64,000 nt of DNA. Origin: Motilibacter rhizosphaerae. Its GTDB lineage: Bacteria; Actinomycetota; Actinomycetes; Motilibacterales; Motilibacteraceae. Position 1 is the stretch's first letter, and each line of letters begins with the position of its first letter. Where the stretch lies: assembly GCF_004216915.1 (NCBI RefSeq), contig NZ_SGXD01000002.1, forward strand, positions 1,084,055 to 1,148,054. The letters are read 5' to 3'. Made by a program: the position numbers and the translations under genes. The notes beneath the pieces are model-generated. The model ran no database searches. It worked only from the letters and a program-made list of their open reading frames with translations, and was not told where the DNA came from. Shown in pieces: positions 25,763 to 33,692 of this stretch.

Positions 25763-28700
25763 CTACTGGCCGGGCGCGAGCGCGGCCTGGACGAGCTGGG
25801 CGCCCGTACGCCGCGAGACGAGCGTGCCGCGGCCGGGGGGCTGCGGCGAGGGCCGGACGTCGCCCACGAGGGCGCCCTCGTCGCGGCTGCCCGACAGCAC
25901 GAGCCCCGGGCTGCCGGCCTCGCGCAGGCGGGCGAGCACCGGCTCGAACAGCGAGCGCCCAGCGCCGCCGCTGCGGCGGGCGAGCAGCAGGTGCAGGCCG
26001 ATGTCGCGCGCCTGCGGCAGGAACTCGGCCAGCGGTGCCAGCGGGTTGTCGCTGGGCGTCACCACGAGGTCGTAGTCGTCCACGACGACGAACAGCTCGG
26101 GGCCGTGCCACCACGAGCGGTCGCGCAGCTGCTCCGGACGCACGTCGGGCCCCGGCAGCCGGCGCTGCATCGACCCGCGCACCTCCGCGACGACCGGGCC
26201 GAGGGCGGCTCCCGAGGTCGCGTACGACAGCACGTGCGGGCCGCCCGCCACGTCGAGCAGGGTGCGGCGGTAGTCGACGAGCAGGATGCGCGCCTCGTCG
26301 GGTGTGTAGCGCTGCTGGATGCCCTGCAGCAGCACGCGGAGGACGTCGGTCTTGCCCGACTCCACGTCACCGAAGCAGAGGAAGTGGGGGTCGGCGTCGG
26401 GGTCCAGCCAGACGGGGCCGAGGTCGGCCTCGCGCACGCCGAGCGCTAGCGCGCGCGGGGGCGCGGTGGGGGGCAGCGGCGGGAGCTCGGGCACGAGCAC
26501 GCGGCTCGGCAGCAGGCGCACGGGCGGCGCGGCCGGACCCTGCCAGGCCGCGGCCACGTCGGCCACCGCCTGCGCGGCGGCGTCGCTGAGGTCCTCGACC
26601 GTCGGGCTGCCGTCCGTGCGCGGGAGGGCCGCGAGGAAGGCGTGCGCCCCGTCGCGCGTCAGCCCGCGCCCCGGACGGTCGGCCGGGACCTGGGCGGCGG
26701 CGCGCCGGTCGGTCTCGGACTCGGTCGGGTCGCCGAGGCGGAGCTCGTAGCGCGTACCGACCAGGTCGCGCATCGCCGGGCGCACGTCGGCCCAGCGCGT
26801 GGCGCTCAGGACGACGTGCAGGCCGAAGTTGAGCCCGCGCGCGGCGATCGCCGTCACGTGGGCCTCGAGGCCCTCGTAGTCCTGGCGCAGCGTCCCCCAG
26901 CCGTCGATGACGAGGAAGACGTCGCCGTGCTGCTCCTCGGGGAGCTCCCCCGCCGCGCGGCGGGACCGGAAGTCCGCAGCCGAGGCGATCCCGCGCTCGG
27001 TGAAGAGGGCCTCGCGGGCGGCGAGCAGCGAGCCGACCTCGGCCAGGGTGCGCCGCACCCGCTCGGCGTCGAGGCGCGGGGCGATGCCGCCCACGTGCGG
27101 CAGCCCGGCGAGGCCGGCGAGGGCGCCGCCGCCGAGGTCGAGGGCGTAGACCTGGACCTCGCGGGGCGTGTGCGTCAGCGCGAGGCTGAGCACCAGGGTG
27201 CGGATCAGCGTGCTCTTGCCCGACTGCGGGCCGCCGACGACCGCGACGTGGCCGGCAGCCCCCGACAGGTCGGCGAGCAGCAGGTCGCGGCGCTGCTCCA
27301 GGGGCCGGTCGACGACGCCGACGGGGACGCGCAGGGCGCCGGCGCCCTCCCACCCGGTCGCGGTCAGCCCGCGGCCCGGCTCCACGGACAGCGGCGGCAG
27401 CAGGTCGTCGAGGGGCACCGGCTCGGACAGCGGCGGCAGCCACACCTGGTGCGCCGGCGGACCGGCGTCGCGCAGCCGCTCCACCACCACGTCGAGCAGC
27501 GTCTCGGGCGTGGCCTCGCGCTCGGCGGGCGCCTCCTCCGGCACCTCCTCGCGGGCGGCCAGTGCGGCCTCCACGGGGTGCAGCGACCAGGGCAGCACCG
27601 AGCGCACGCGCCCGGTCGGCGCCGCCCGCTGCTCAGTGCGCGCGCGGACGGGACCGGAGACGTAGGCCGCCTTGAAGCGGACCATGGTCGTGGTGTCGAT
27701 CTTGAGGTAGCCCGAGCCCGGCACCGGCGGGAGCTCGTACGCGTCGGGCACCCCGATGACGACCCGGCTCTCCGCGGCCGAGAAGGTGCGCAGGGCGATG
27801 CGGTAGGACAGGTGGCTGTCCAGGCCGCGCAGCCGGCCCTCCTCCAGGCGCTGGGAGGCGAGCAGCAGGTGGATGCCGAGGCTGCGCCCCAGCCGGCCGA
27901 TCGCCACGAACAGGTCGATGAAGTCCGGCTTGGCGGAGAGCAGCTCGGAGAACTCGTCGCAGACGACGAGCAGCGAGGGCAGCGGGGCCAGCGGCGCGCC
28001 CGCCTCGCGCGCCCGCTCGTAGTCGCGGACGCTCGCGAACCGGCCGGCCGCGCGCAGCAGCTCCTGGCGGCGGACCATCTCGCCCTGGAGCGCGTCGCGC
28101 ATGCGGTCGACCATCGTGAGGTCGTCGGAGAGGTTGGTGATGACCGCGCTCGTGTGCGGCAGGTCGGCCATGCCGGCGAAGGTCGCGCCGCCCTTGAAGT
28201 CGACGAGCACGAAGTTGAGCGTCTCGGACGAGTGGGTGATGGCGAGGCCGAGCACGAGGGTGCGCAGCAGCTCGCTCTTGCCCGACCCGGTCGCTCCGAT
28301 GAGCAGCCCGTGCGGGCCCATCCCCTCGAGCGCGGACTCCTTGAGGTCGAGGTCGACCGGCGCGCGCAGCTCGTCGACGCCCAGCGGGACGCGCAGCCGC
28401 TCGCGCACCGCCCGCGGCCGCCAGGTGCGGGACACGTCGACCTGCTCGGGATCGCCCAGGCCGAGCAGCTCGGTGAGCCCGAGGTCCGAGGCCAGCGGTT
28501 CCTCCTCGTCGGCGCCGGACGCGAGGCGCACGGGGGCGAGCAGCCGGGCCAGCGCCTCGGCCTCCGGCACCGACAGCTCGTCGGCGGTGCCGAGCGGCTC
28601 CACCGCGGCCCCGGCACCGACGACGCCCAGCGCCCGGTCCTCGGGCAGCACCGGCGCAGGAGGTACGGGCCGGCGCCTCCCCGGCCCCGCCCCCCGGGAC

Positions 28701-29833
28701 CTGCTCCGCTCGGCGCGCTCGCGCTCCCCCACGACCAGGCGCAGCCGGGAGCGGTCGGTCTCGAGGCCGCGCAGCTCCCCCGCGAGCCCCGATCGGGAGC
28801 GCAGCACCACGAGCGTCACGCCGAGCACGCCGTCGAGCGGGCTCTCCAGCAGGTCGCCCCCGAGCTGGCCGCCGTCGACGACCACGACGACGTGCGGCTC
28901 GTCCGGGGCGAGCTGCGCGCCCGGGGACCAGCGGGGGCGCTCGGCGAGCATCCCCGGGACCTTGGCCTCGAGGTCGCCGAGGCTCCCGGCCAGCATGCGC
29001 ACCGGCCCGGCGCCGTCCGCCTGCGTCGGGTGCTGCACGTGCGGCAGCCACTTCGCCCACTCCCAGTCGCTGGTGCGCTCCGGGGAGAGGCAGAGCCAGA
29101 CGGCGACCTCCTCCGGCGGGTGGAAGGCCACGAGCTGGGCGACGAGCGCGCGCGCCGTGGCCGCCGTGCGCGGGACCTCGCCGACGAGGTCGATGCGGGT
29201 GAAGGCGCGGACCGCGACCGACAGCGGCAGGTCGGGGACGGTGGAGTGGGCGCGGACGAGCCGGCGCAGCGCGCTCGCGGACAGCGGCTCGAGGTCCTCG
29301 AACGGCGCCGTCTCCGGGGCGAGCAGGGGGCGGGCGAGCCGCTGCGGGCCGCGGCCGACCCGGACGACGAGGAAGTCGTCGTCGGCGGGACGCCGCTCCC
29401 AGAGGCGGGGACCCGACGCCGTGCGCCACAGGGCGCCGGGCTCGGGGTGCCGCCAGTCGAGCGCGCGGCGCTGCTGCTCCGCGGTGGCACGGGCCTGCCG
29501 GCGGACCTGGGCGAGGTAGCGCAGGTAGTCGCGCCGGTCGTCGTCGAGCTCGGCGCGCTTGCCCGCGCCCGGCCGCCCGATGCTCGTCGCGACCATGCCG
29601 AGCATCGAGACCCCGAACATGCCGCCCACGACGTAGGTCAGCGCCCCGCCGCCGCGCCCGGCGTACATGAACGCCATGGCCGCCGCGCCCGCGACCATCG
29701 GCAGCAGCGTCATCAGCTGCCCGAGCCCCTGGCGCACGACCGGCACCTGGGGCGGCGTGATGAGCGGCACCTCGCCGCCGGGGAGCTCGGGCGGCTCCTG
29801 GCGGGGCGGGCGGCGGAACGTCGTGGTGGTCAT
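25763..29833 (-). CDS. eccC: Type VII secretion ATPase EccC
   Basis: A 1356-residue FtsK/SpoIIIE-type motor that recognises ESX substrates and powers export. It has two N-terminal membrane helices (about residues 38-85), a DUF-like stalk domain, then three ATPase domains. Walker A motifs are GATGSGKSE (about residue 515), GGPQSGKST (about 870) and GDVESGKTD (about 1157); Walker B-type strands are VVCDEFSEL, FLVIDGWG and VVVDDYDLV. It is a single chain, like EccC of ESX-3 and ESX-4 rather than the split EccCa/EccCb of ESX-1. The ATG start at 29833 has no clear Shine-Dalgarno, and the 24-bp repeat array begins only 12 bp upstream. It diverges from eccD. Confidence 0.96.
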   Translation of the reverse strand: MTTTTFRRPPRQEPPELPGGEVPLITPPQVPVVRQGLGQLMTLLPMVAGAAAMAFMYAGRGGGALTYVVGGMFGVSMLGMVATSIGRPGAGKRAELDDDRRDYLRYLAQVRRQARATAEQQRRALDWRHPEPGALWRTASGPRLWERRPADDDFLVVRVGRGPQRLARPLLAPETAPFEDLEPLSASALRRLVRAHSTVPDLPLSVAVRAFTRIDLVGEVPRTAATARALVAQLVAFHPPEEVAVWLCLSPERTSDWEWAKWLPHVQHPTQADGAGPVRMLAGSLGDLEAKVPGMLAERPRWSPGAQLAPDEPHVVVVVDGGQLGGDLLESPLDGVLGVTLVVLRSRSGLAGELRGLETDRSRLRLVVGERERAERSRSRGAGPGRRRPVPPAPVLPEDRALGVVGAGAAVEPLGTADELSVPEAEALARLLAPVRLASGADEEEPLASDLGLTELLGLGDPEQVDVSRTWRPRAVRERLRVPLGVDELRAPVDLDLKESALEGMGPHGLLIGATGSGKSELLRTLVLGLAITHSSETLNFVLVDFKGGATFAGMADLPHTSAVITNLSDDLTMVDRMRDALQGEMVRRQELLRAAGRFASVRDYERAREAGAPLAPLPSLLVVCDEFSELLSAKPDFIDLFVAIGRLGRSLGIHLLLASQRLEEGRLRGLDSHLSYRIALRTFSAAESRVVIGVPDAYELPPVPGSGYLKIDTTTMVRFKAAYVSGPVRARTEQRAAPTGRVRSVLPWSLHPVEAALAAREEVPEEAPAEREATPETLLDVVVERLRDAGPPAHQVWLPPLSEPVPLDDLLPPLSVEPGRGLTATGWEGAGALRVPVGVVDRPLEQRRDLLLADLSGAAGHVAVVGGPQSGKSTLIRTLVLSLALTHTPREVQVYALDLGGGALAGLAGLPHVGGIAPRLDAERVRRTLAEVGSLLAAREALFTERGIASAADFRSRRAAGELPEEQHGDVFLVIDGWGTLRQDYEGLEAHVTAIAARGLNFGLHVVLSATRWADVRPAMRDLVGTRYELRLGDPTESETDRRAAAQVPADRPGRGLTRDGAHAFLAALPRTDGSPTVEDLSDAAAQAVADVAAAWQGPAAPPVRLLPSRVLVPELPPLPPTAPPRALALGVREADLGPVWLDPDADPHFLCFGDVESGKTDVLRVLLQGIQQRYTPDEARILLVDYRRTLLDVAGGPHVLSYATSGAALGPVVAEVRGSMQRRLPGPDVRPEQLRDRSWWHGPELFVVVDDYDLVVTPSDNPLAPLAEFLPQARDIGLHLLLARRSGGAGRSLFEPVLARLREAGSPGLVLSGSRDEGALVGDVRPSPQPPGRGTLVSRRTGAQLVQAALAPGQ

Positions 29834-29844
29834 CGCGGGTCATT

Positions 29845-29980
29845 GTGCCCCCGGGCACGCATGCCGTCGTGCCCCCGGGCACGCATGCCGTCGTGCCCCC
29901 GGGCACGCATGCCGTCGTGCCCCCGGGCACGCAAGCCGTCGCGCCCCCGGGCACGCGTGCCGTCGCGTCCCCGTGCACCG
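29845..29980. repeat. 24-bp tandem repeat array between eccC and eccD
   Basis: Five head-to-tail 24-bp copies start at 29845, 29869, 29893, 29917 and 29941, with a degenerate sixth at 29965. The first three are identical; copy 4 has one change and copies 5-6 diverge progressively. Each unit contains the inverted repeat GTGCCC-CC-GGGCAC followed by GCATGCCGTC. The array forms nearly all of the space upstream of eccC and is followed by ~95 bp before eccD. In the plus frame it encodes VPPGTHAV octapeptides in frame with eccD, but a good ribosome binding site marks the eccD start at 30076. It could be a multi-site operator or an array of RNA hairpins. Confidence 0.95.
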
Positions 29981-30075
29981 GCAGCGGCACGGGCACCGCC
30001 AGCAGGTCGCCCCGCGAGCGGCTACCCTTCCCGCGTCTCGCCCGGGCACCGCCGGGCTGCGGAGGGGGAGCGCGC

Positions 30076-31488
30076 GTGGCGATCTCGGACACGGCCGGGC
30101 TCACCCGGGTCACGGTCGTGGCGCCGCACACGCGCGTCGACCTGGCGCTGCCGCACGCCGCGACCGTCGCCGAGCTGCTCGTCCCGCTGCTGCGGGTCAC
30201 CGGCGAGGACCTCAGCTCGCCCGCGCTGCCCGACGCCCCCTGGACCCTCAGCCGCTTCGGCGCCCCCGCGCTCGACCCCGGCCGCAGCATCGAGTCGCAC
30301 GGCGTGCGCGACGGCGAGGTCCTCTACCTCGCGCCCGCGCCCCAGGCGGCGCCCCCGCCGGTCTTCGACGACGTGGTCGACGCCGTGGCGACGGCCTCCG
30401 GCGACCCCCACCGCCGGTGGAGCTCGCTGTCGACGCGCACGGCGGGCCTGCTCTGCGCGCTCGCCGCGCTGCTCGCCGGCGCCCTCGTCGGCGTGCTCGC
30501 CGTCGGCCACGGGTCCCCGTCCACGGCGACCGCCGTCTCGACGACGGCCGCCTGCGGCGGCGCGGCGCTCGTCCTGCTCGTCCTCGCGGCGCTCGTCGCC
30601 CGGGCGTACGCCGACACGCTGGGCGCGGCGGTCGCCAGCTCCGGCGCCGTCGCCTACGCCGCGGCCACTGGCGTCTGCGCCGTGGTCCTCGCCGGCAGTG
30701 CCGCGACCGGCCGCGAGGCGCTCGCCGCCGGCGGCGGTCTGGCCCTGCTCGCGGTCGTCCTCGGCCTGCTCGCCGTCGGGGACTTCGCGGCCGCGCACCT
30801 CGGTGCCGCGCTCGCCGCCCTCGGCGCCGCTGCCGCCGGCGCGGGAGCCGTCGCGAGCGGGTCCCGGCCCGAGGACGTGGCCGCCGTCGTGGCGCCGGTC
30901 GCGCTCGCCCTGCAGGCCGTGCTGCCCGCCCTCGCCCTGCGCCTCGCCCGGCTGCCGCTCCCCCGCCTGCCCGCCGACCTCACCGGCCAGGCCCGCGACG
31001 ACGAGGCGCTCGCCGGGGTCGACGCGCTCGTGCGCAGCCGGCTCGCCGCCGAGGTGCTCAGCGCCCTGCTGCTGGGCTCCGCGGCCGTGACCGCTGCCGC
31101 CGGCGCCGTGCTCGCGCTCGACGGCGGCACGGCCGCGCGCTGGCTCGCCGGCGTGCTCGCCGCCGCGCTGCTGCTGCGCACCCGGACGCACCCGGCGCGC
31201 CTGGAGCGCGCGGGCCTGCTCGTCGCCGGGCTCGTCCCCGCGGCGGCGCTGGTCGGCGTGCTCGTCGCCGGGGCCAGCGGGCCCGTACGCGCCGCGGCCG
31301 CCCTCCCCGCCCTGGGCGTGGTCGGGCTCGTCGTGCTGCTGGCGACGCTCGGCGGGACCGGCCGCGAGCCCTCGCCGTACTGGTGGCGGCTGCTCGACCT
31401 GCTCGAGGTCGTCGCGCTCGTGGCGGTCGTGCCGGTCGCGCTCGCCGTGCCGGGCACCTACGGCTACCTCCACGGCCTGGGCGGCTAG
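30076..31488 (+). CDS. eccD: Type VII secretion membrane protein EccD
   Basis: A 470-residue membrane component. The N-terminal ~85 residues form a YukD/ubiquitin-like domain (TRVTVVAPHTRVDLALP ... GEVLYLAP), followed by about eleven membrane helices. EccD dimers form the central raft of the ESX inner-membrane complex with EccB, EccC and EccE. GTG at 30076 follows GGAGGGGGAG and was chosen over an in-frame start in the repeat array that would add 77 residues of VPPGTHAV-type sequence. The gene is divergent from eccC and converges on the unknown gene at 31485, sharing the four bases CTAG as both stop codons. Confidence 0.93.
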   Translation: MAISDTAGLTRVTVVAPHTRVDLALPHAATVAELLVPLLRVTGEDLSSPALPDAPWTLSRFGAPALDPGRSIESHGVRDGEVLYLAPAPQAAPPPVFDDVVDAVATASGDPHRRWSSLSTRTAGLLCALAALLAGALVGVLAVGHGSPSTATAVSTTAACGGAALVLLVLAALVARAYADTLGAAVASSGAVAYAAATGVCAVVLAGSAATGREALAAGGGLALLAVVLGLLAVGDFAAAHLGAALAALGAAAAGAGAVASGSRPEDVAAVVAPVALALQAVLPALALRLARLPLPRLPADLTGQARDDEALAGVDALVRSRLAAEVLSALLLGSAAVTAAAGAVLALDGGTAARWLAGVLAAALLLRTRTHPARLERAGLLVAGLVPAAALVGVLVAGASGPVRAAAALPALGVVGLVVLLATLGGTGREPSPYWWRLLDLLEVVALVAVVPVALAVPGTYGYLHGLGG

Positions 31489-32282
31489 CGCAGGTCCATC
31501 CGCCGCTCGAGCTCGGTCGGCTCGACCTGCAGGCGGCGCACGCCCTCGCCGCGGACGAGCAGGAGGTGCCCGCCGGCCCGCGCGTCGGGGGTGCCCGTCG
31601 GGAGGACCCGCAGCCGCTCCCCCGCCTGGCGCAGCAGCTCGACCTGGTCGGCGGCGAGCAGCGCCGCGTCGGCGGCGTCGAGCACCGCGGCGGCCTCCGG
31701 GCCGGTGCCGCGCAGCACGGTGAGCAGGCAGCGCCACGGTCCGCCCGCGTCGAGCCGCACGGCGTCCGGCCGCGCGGCACCCCTGCCCCCGCCACCGGGG
31801 CGCGCCACCCTCGCGCGCTCCTGCACGAGGCGGTCCTGCACGAGCAGCAGCGGCGAGTGGGGGGACGCCCCCTCGGCGGCGCGCGTCGCGCCGGACACGA
31901 CCTGGACCCGGTGCCGCCCGTCGCCGGCGGTGGTGAGCAGCGGCGCCCAGCCCTCGGGGCGGGTGGTGGCCACGGCGACGCGGGCGCCCACCGCCATGGC
32001 GCGGAACGCGACGACCCGGGCGAGCGCGAGGTCCGCCACGACGAGCCGGGTCGGCCGCGGGCGGAACAGCGCGAGCGCCACCGGCCACGGGTCCTCGCCG
32101 CGCCCGAGCAGCAGGCCGGCGGGCCCGGTCGGCGGCGCCGCGGAGACGAGCGAGGCGCGGTCCGCCACGAGGACCGGCACTCCAGGTGGGGCAGCAGCCG
32201 GGGAGCCCGACGACGCGGGCGCCTCCCCGGCCCAGCCGGCGTCGTCCCAGTCCTCCTGCAGGACCCCCTCGACCTGGCTCAC
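31485..32282 (-). CDS. Unknown protein coupled to EccE
   Basis: A 265-residue soluble-looking protein that I do not recognise. The N-terminal ~30 residues are acidic (EGVLQEDWDDAGW). The rest alternates short hydrophobic strands (VPVLVADRASL, RLVVADLALARVVAF) with loops, as in an alpha/beta fold. The C-terminus has LLLVRGEGVRRLQVEPTELERRMD. There is no signal peptide, membrane helix or P-loop. Its GTG start overlaps the eccE stop as GTGA, so it is made together with EccE and probably acts at the secretion complex or its regulation. Its TAG stop shares CTAG with the convergent eccD stop. It may be a fast-diverged accessory of enlarged ESX-4-type loci. Confidence 0.7.
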   Translation of the reverse strand: MSQVEGVLQEDWDDAGWAGEAPASSGSPAAAPPGVPVLVADRASLVSAAPPTGPAGLLLGRGEDPWPVALALFRPRPTRLVVADLALARVVAFRAMAVGARVAVATTRPEGWAPLLTTAGDGRHRVQVVSGATRAAEGASPHSPLLLVQDRLVQERARVARPGGGGRGAARPDAVRLDAGGPWRCLLTVLRGTGPEAAAVLDAADAALLAADQVELLRQAGERLRVLPTGTPDARAGGHLLLVRGEGVRRLQVEPTELERRMDLR

Positions 32283-33583
32283 GCGGCACGTCCCGGGCGG
32301 GGGCCGCGGGCGAGCGGGAGCGTGGCGAGCAGGCCCGGGCCGTGCGCGCCGTCGAGGCGGACGAGGCGGACCCCGAGCGCCGCGGCAGCCGCCTCCAGCT
32401 CCTCGCACGCACCGACGACGCGCGCGGCGGGCGAGGTCACCCGCAGGTGCGCCTGGACCCGCAGGGTCCTGGCGCGGTCGCGCTCGACGGCCACGGAGGA
32501 GCAGACCAGCGCGGCCCGCGGCAGCGCGAGCCCGGCGAGCGGCGAGGCGCTGCGCCGGGTCCAGCGGGCGACCGCCCAGCTCACGGAGGACAGGCCGCCC
32601 GCCTCGACCGCCGACCAGCCCTCGCGCGGGGGCTCCGGGCGGAGCAGACCGGGGTCGGCGTCGGCCGGGCCCTCGCCCGCTGGCGCCCCGGGGTCACGCA
32701 CCGCGGTCTCGACGCCCGCGGCCTCGAGCACGGCGGCGACGGCGGCCGGGGCGTCGAGCAGGACCGGCACCAGCCCGGCGGCCTGCAGCCGGGCGACGAG
32801 CTGCGCGGTCGCCCCGAGCAGGGCCCGCTGCGCGCCCTCGGCCCCGCCGCCCCGCCGGGCCACGGCGCCCGGGCAGGCGCTCGGGTCCAGGCGCAGCGCG
32901 ACCCAGGTGGAGCGGTGGGCCGGCAGGTCCCCGCCGGCGGCGGCGAGCAGCTCGGCGTACGAGAAGGCGGCAGGGTCCTCCGCGACCGCGAAGCGCGCCG
33001 CGGGCGCCGGGACCGTCGCACTCACCACCTGCACGGTGCGCACCCGCTGCTCCTCGTCGTCGAGCACCCCGGCGAGCAGCTCCCAGGGCAGCTCGGGGCC
33101 GGGCTCGGCCAGCACGCCGGGGGGATCGAGGCGCAGCACGCTGGTCCAGCCCGAGCCGTCGAAGACCAGCCCCACGCGCGCACCGGAGCGGTCGAGGAGC
33201 TCCTGCGCCTCGAACGGCGCGAGCAGGGTGCCGAGCGGGGCCAGGCGGGTGTCGCGCGGCGTCGGGGAGGACCGGCGCGTACGCCGGCGGAGGGCGGTGC
33301 TCGCGGCGAGGACCTCGAAGAGCCAGCGGCGTCGTACGCGGACGACGGCGAGCGCCACGACAGCGAGCGCCGGGACGAGCAGGACGAGGCCGACCCAGCG
33401 CTCGGCGGCCGTGGCGACGAGGACGGCGACGACGGCGAGCTCGACCGCGACGAGCTGGGCGACGTGGACGCGGCGCAGGGGGTCCGGGGAGGGGCGCCGC
33501 AGGGGTGGGCGCTGCTGGCCGCGGCGGCCCGCTCCGGAGCGGCGGCGCGGCTGGCGCTCGACGACGTCGCCCCTGCTCGCCAC
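32279..33583 (-). CDS. eccE: Type VII secretion protein EccE
   Basis: A 434-residue protein with a basic N-terminus, two adjacent membrane helices (about residues 42-82), and a ~330-residue soluble domain. This is the EccE plan, peripheral to the EccB-C-D raft. Sequence within the soluble domain (GVGLVFDGSGWTSVLRL-like strand, then alternating Ala/Leu-rich helices) fits the family, but EccE is poorly conserved and part of the call rests on size, topology and neighbours. The minimal mycobacterial ESX-4 lacks EccE, so its presence marks the enlarged form. GTG start after GGGGAGG. Divergent from eccB. Confidence 0.8.
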   Translation of the reverse strand: MASRGDVVERQPRRRSGAGRRGQQRPPLRRPSPDPLRRVHVAQLVAVELAVVAVLVATAAERWVGLVLLVPALAVVALAVVRVRRRWLFEVLAASTALRRRTRRSSPTPRDTRLAPLGTLLAPFEAQELLDRSGARVGLVFDGSGWTSVLRLDPPGVLAEPGPELPWELLAGVLDDEEQRVRTVQVVSATVPAPAARFAVAEDPAAFSYAELLAAAGGDLPAHRSTWVALRLDPSACPGAVARRGGGAEGAQRALLGATAQLVARLQAAGLVPVLLDAPAAVAAVLEAAGVETAVRDPGAPAGEGPADADPGLLRPEPPREGWSAVEAGGLSSVSWAVARWTRRSASPLAGLALPRAALVCSSVAVERDRARTLRVQAHLRVTSPAARVVGACEELEAAAAALGVRLVRLDGAHGPGLLATLPLARGPRPGRAA

Positions 33584-33642
33584 CGCACCTCCCCGTGCTC
33601 GGTCCCGTCCCTGCGCCCTCCGGGACCCCGGCAGCGAGCGCT

Positions 33643-33648
33643 TATGCT
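33643..33648 (+). promoter_or_regulatory. Candidate -10 element of eccB in the eccE-eccB gap
   Basis: TATGCT matches TANNNT and lies 44 bp before the eccB ATG, within the palindromic GCTTA-TGC-TAAGC. On the other strand the same block offers TAGCAT for eccE, so the two divergent promoters may overlap and share an operator. No clear -35. Confidence 0.45.
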
Positions 33649-33692
33649 AAGCCGCTCGCGCGCGGCGCGAGGAAGCGGGCGGGAGGTGGGCG

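Noticed and set aside
29845..29980. CRISPR array
   Set aside because: The 24-bp units are directly contiguous with no spacers, and no cas gene is present.
29840..30049. Minus-strand peptide rich in HACPGARR repeats
   Set aside because: It is only another reading frame of the 24-bp repeats, without a ribosome binding site.
26642..31090. 1482-codon plus-strand open frame across eccC and into eccD
   Set aside because: It is antisense to EccC, whose three ATPase domains are unambiguous, and has low-complexity composition typical of high-GC shadow frames.
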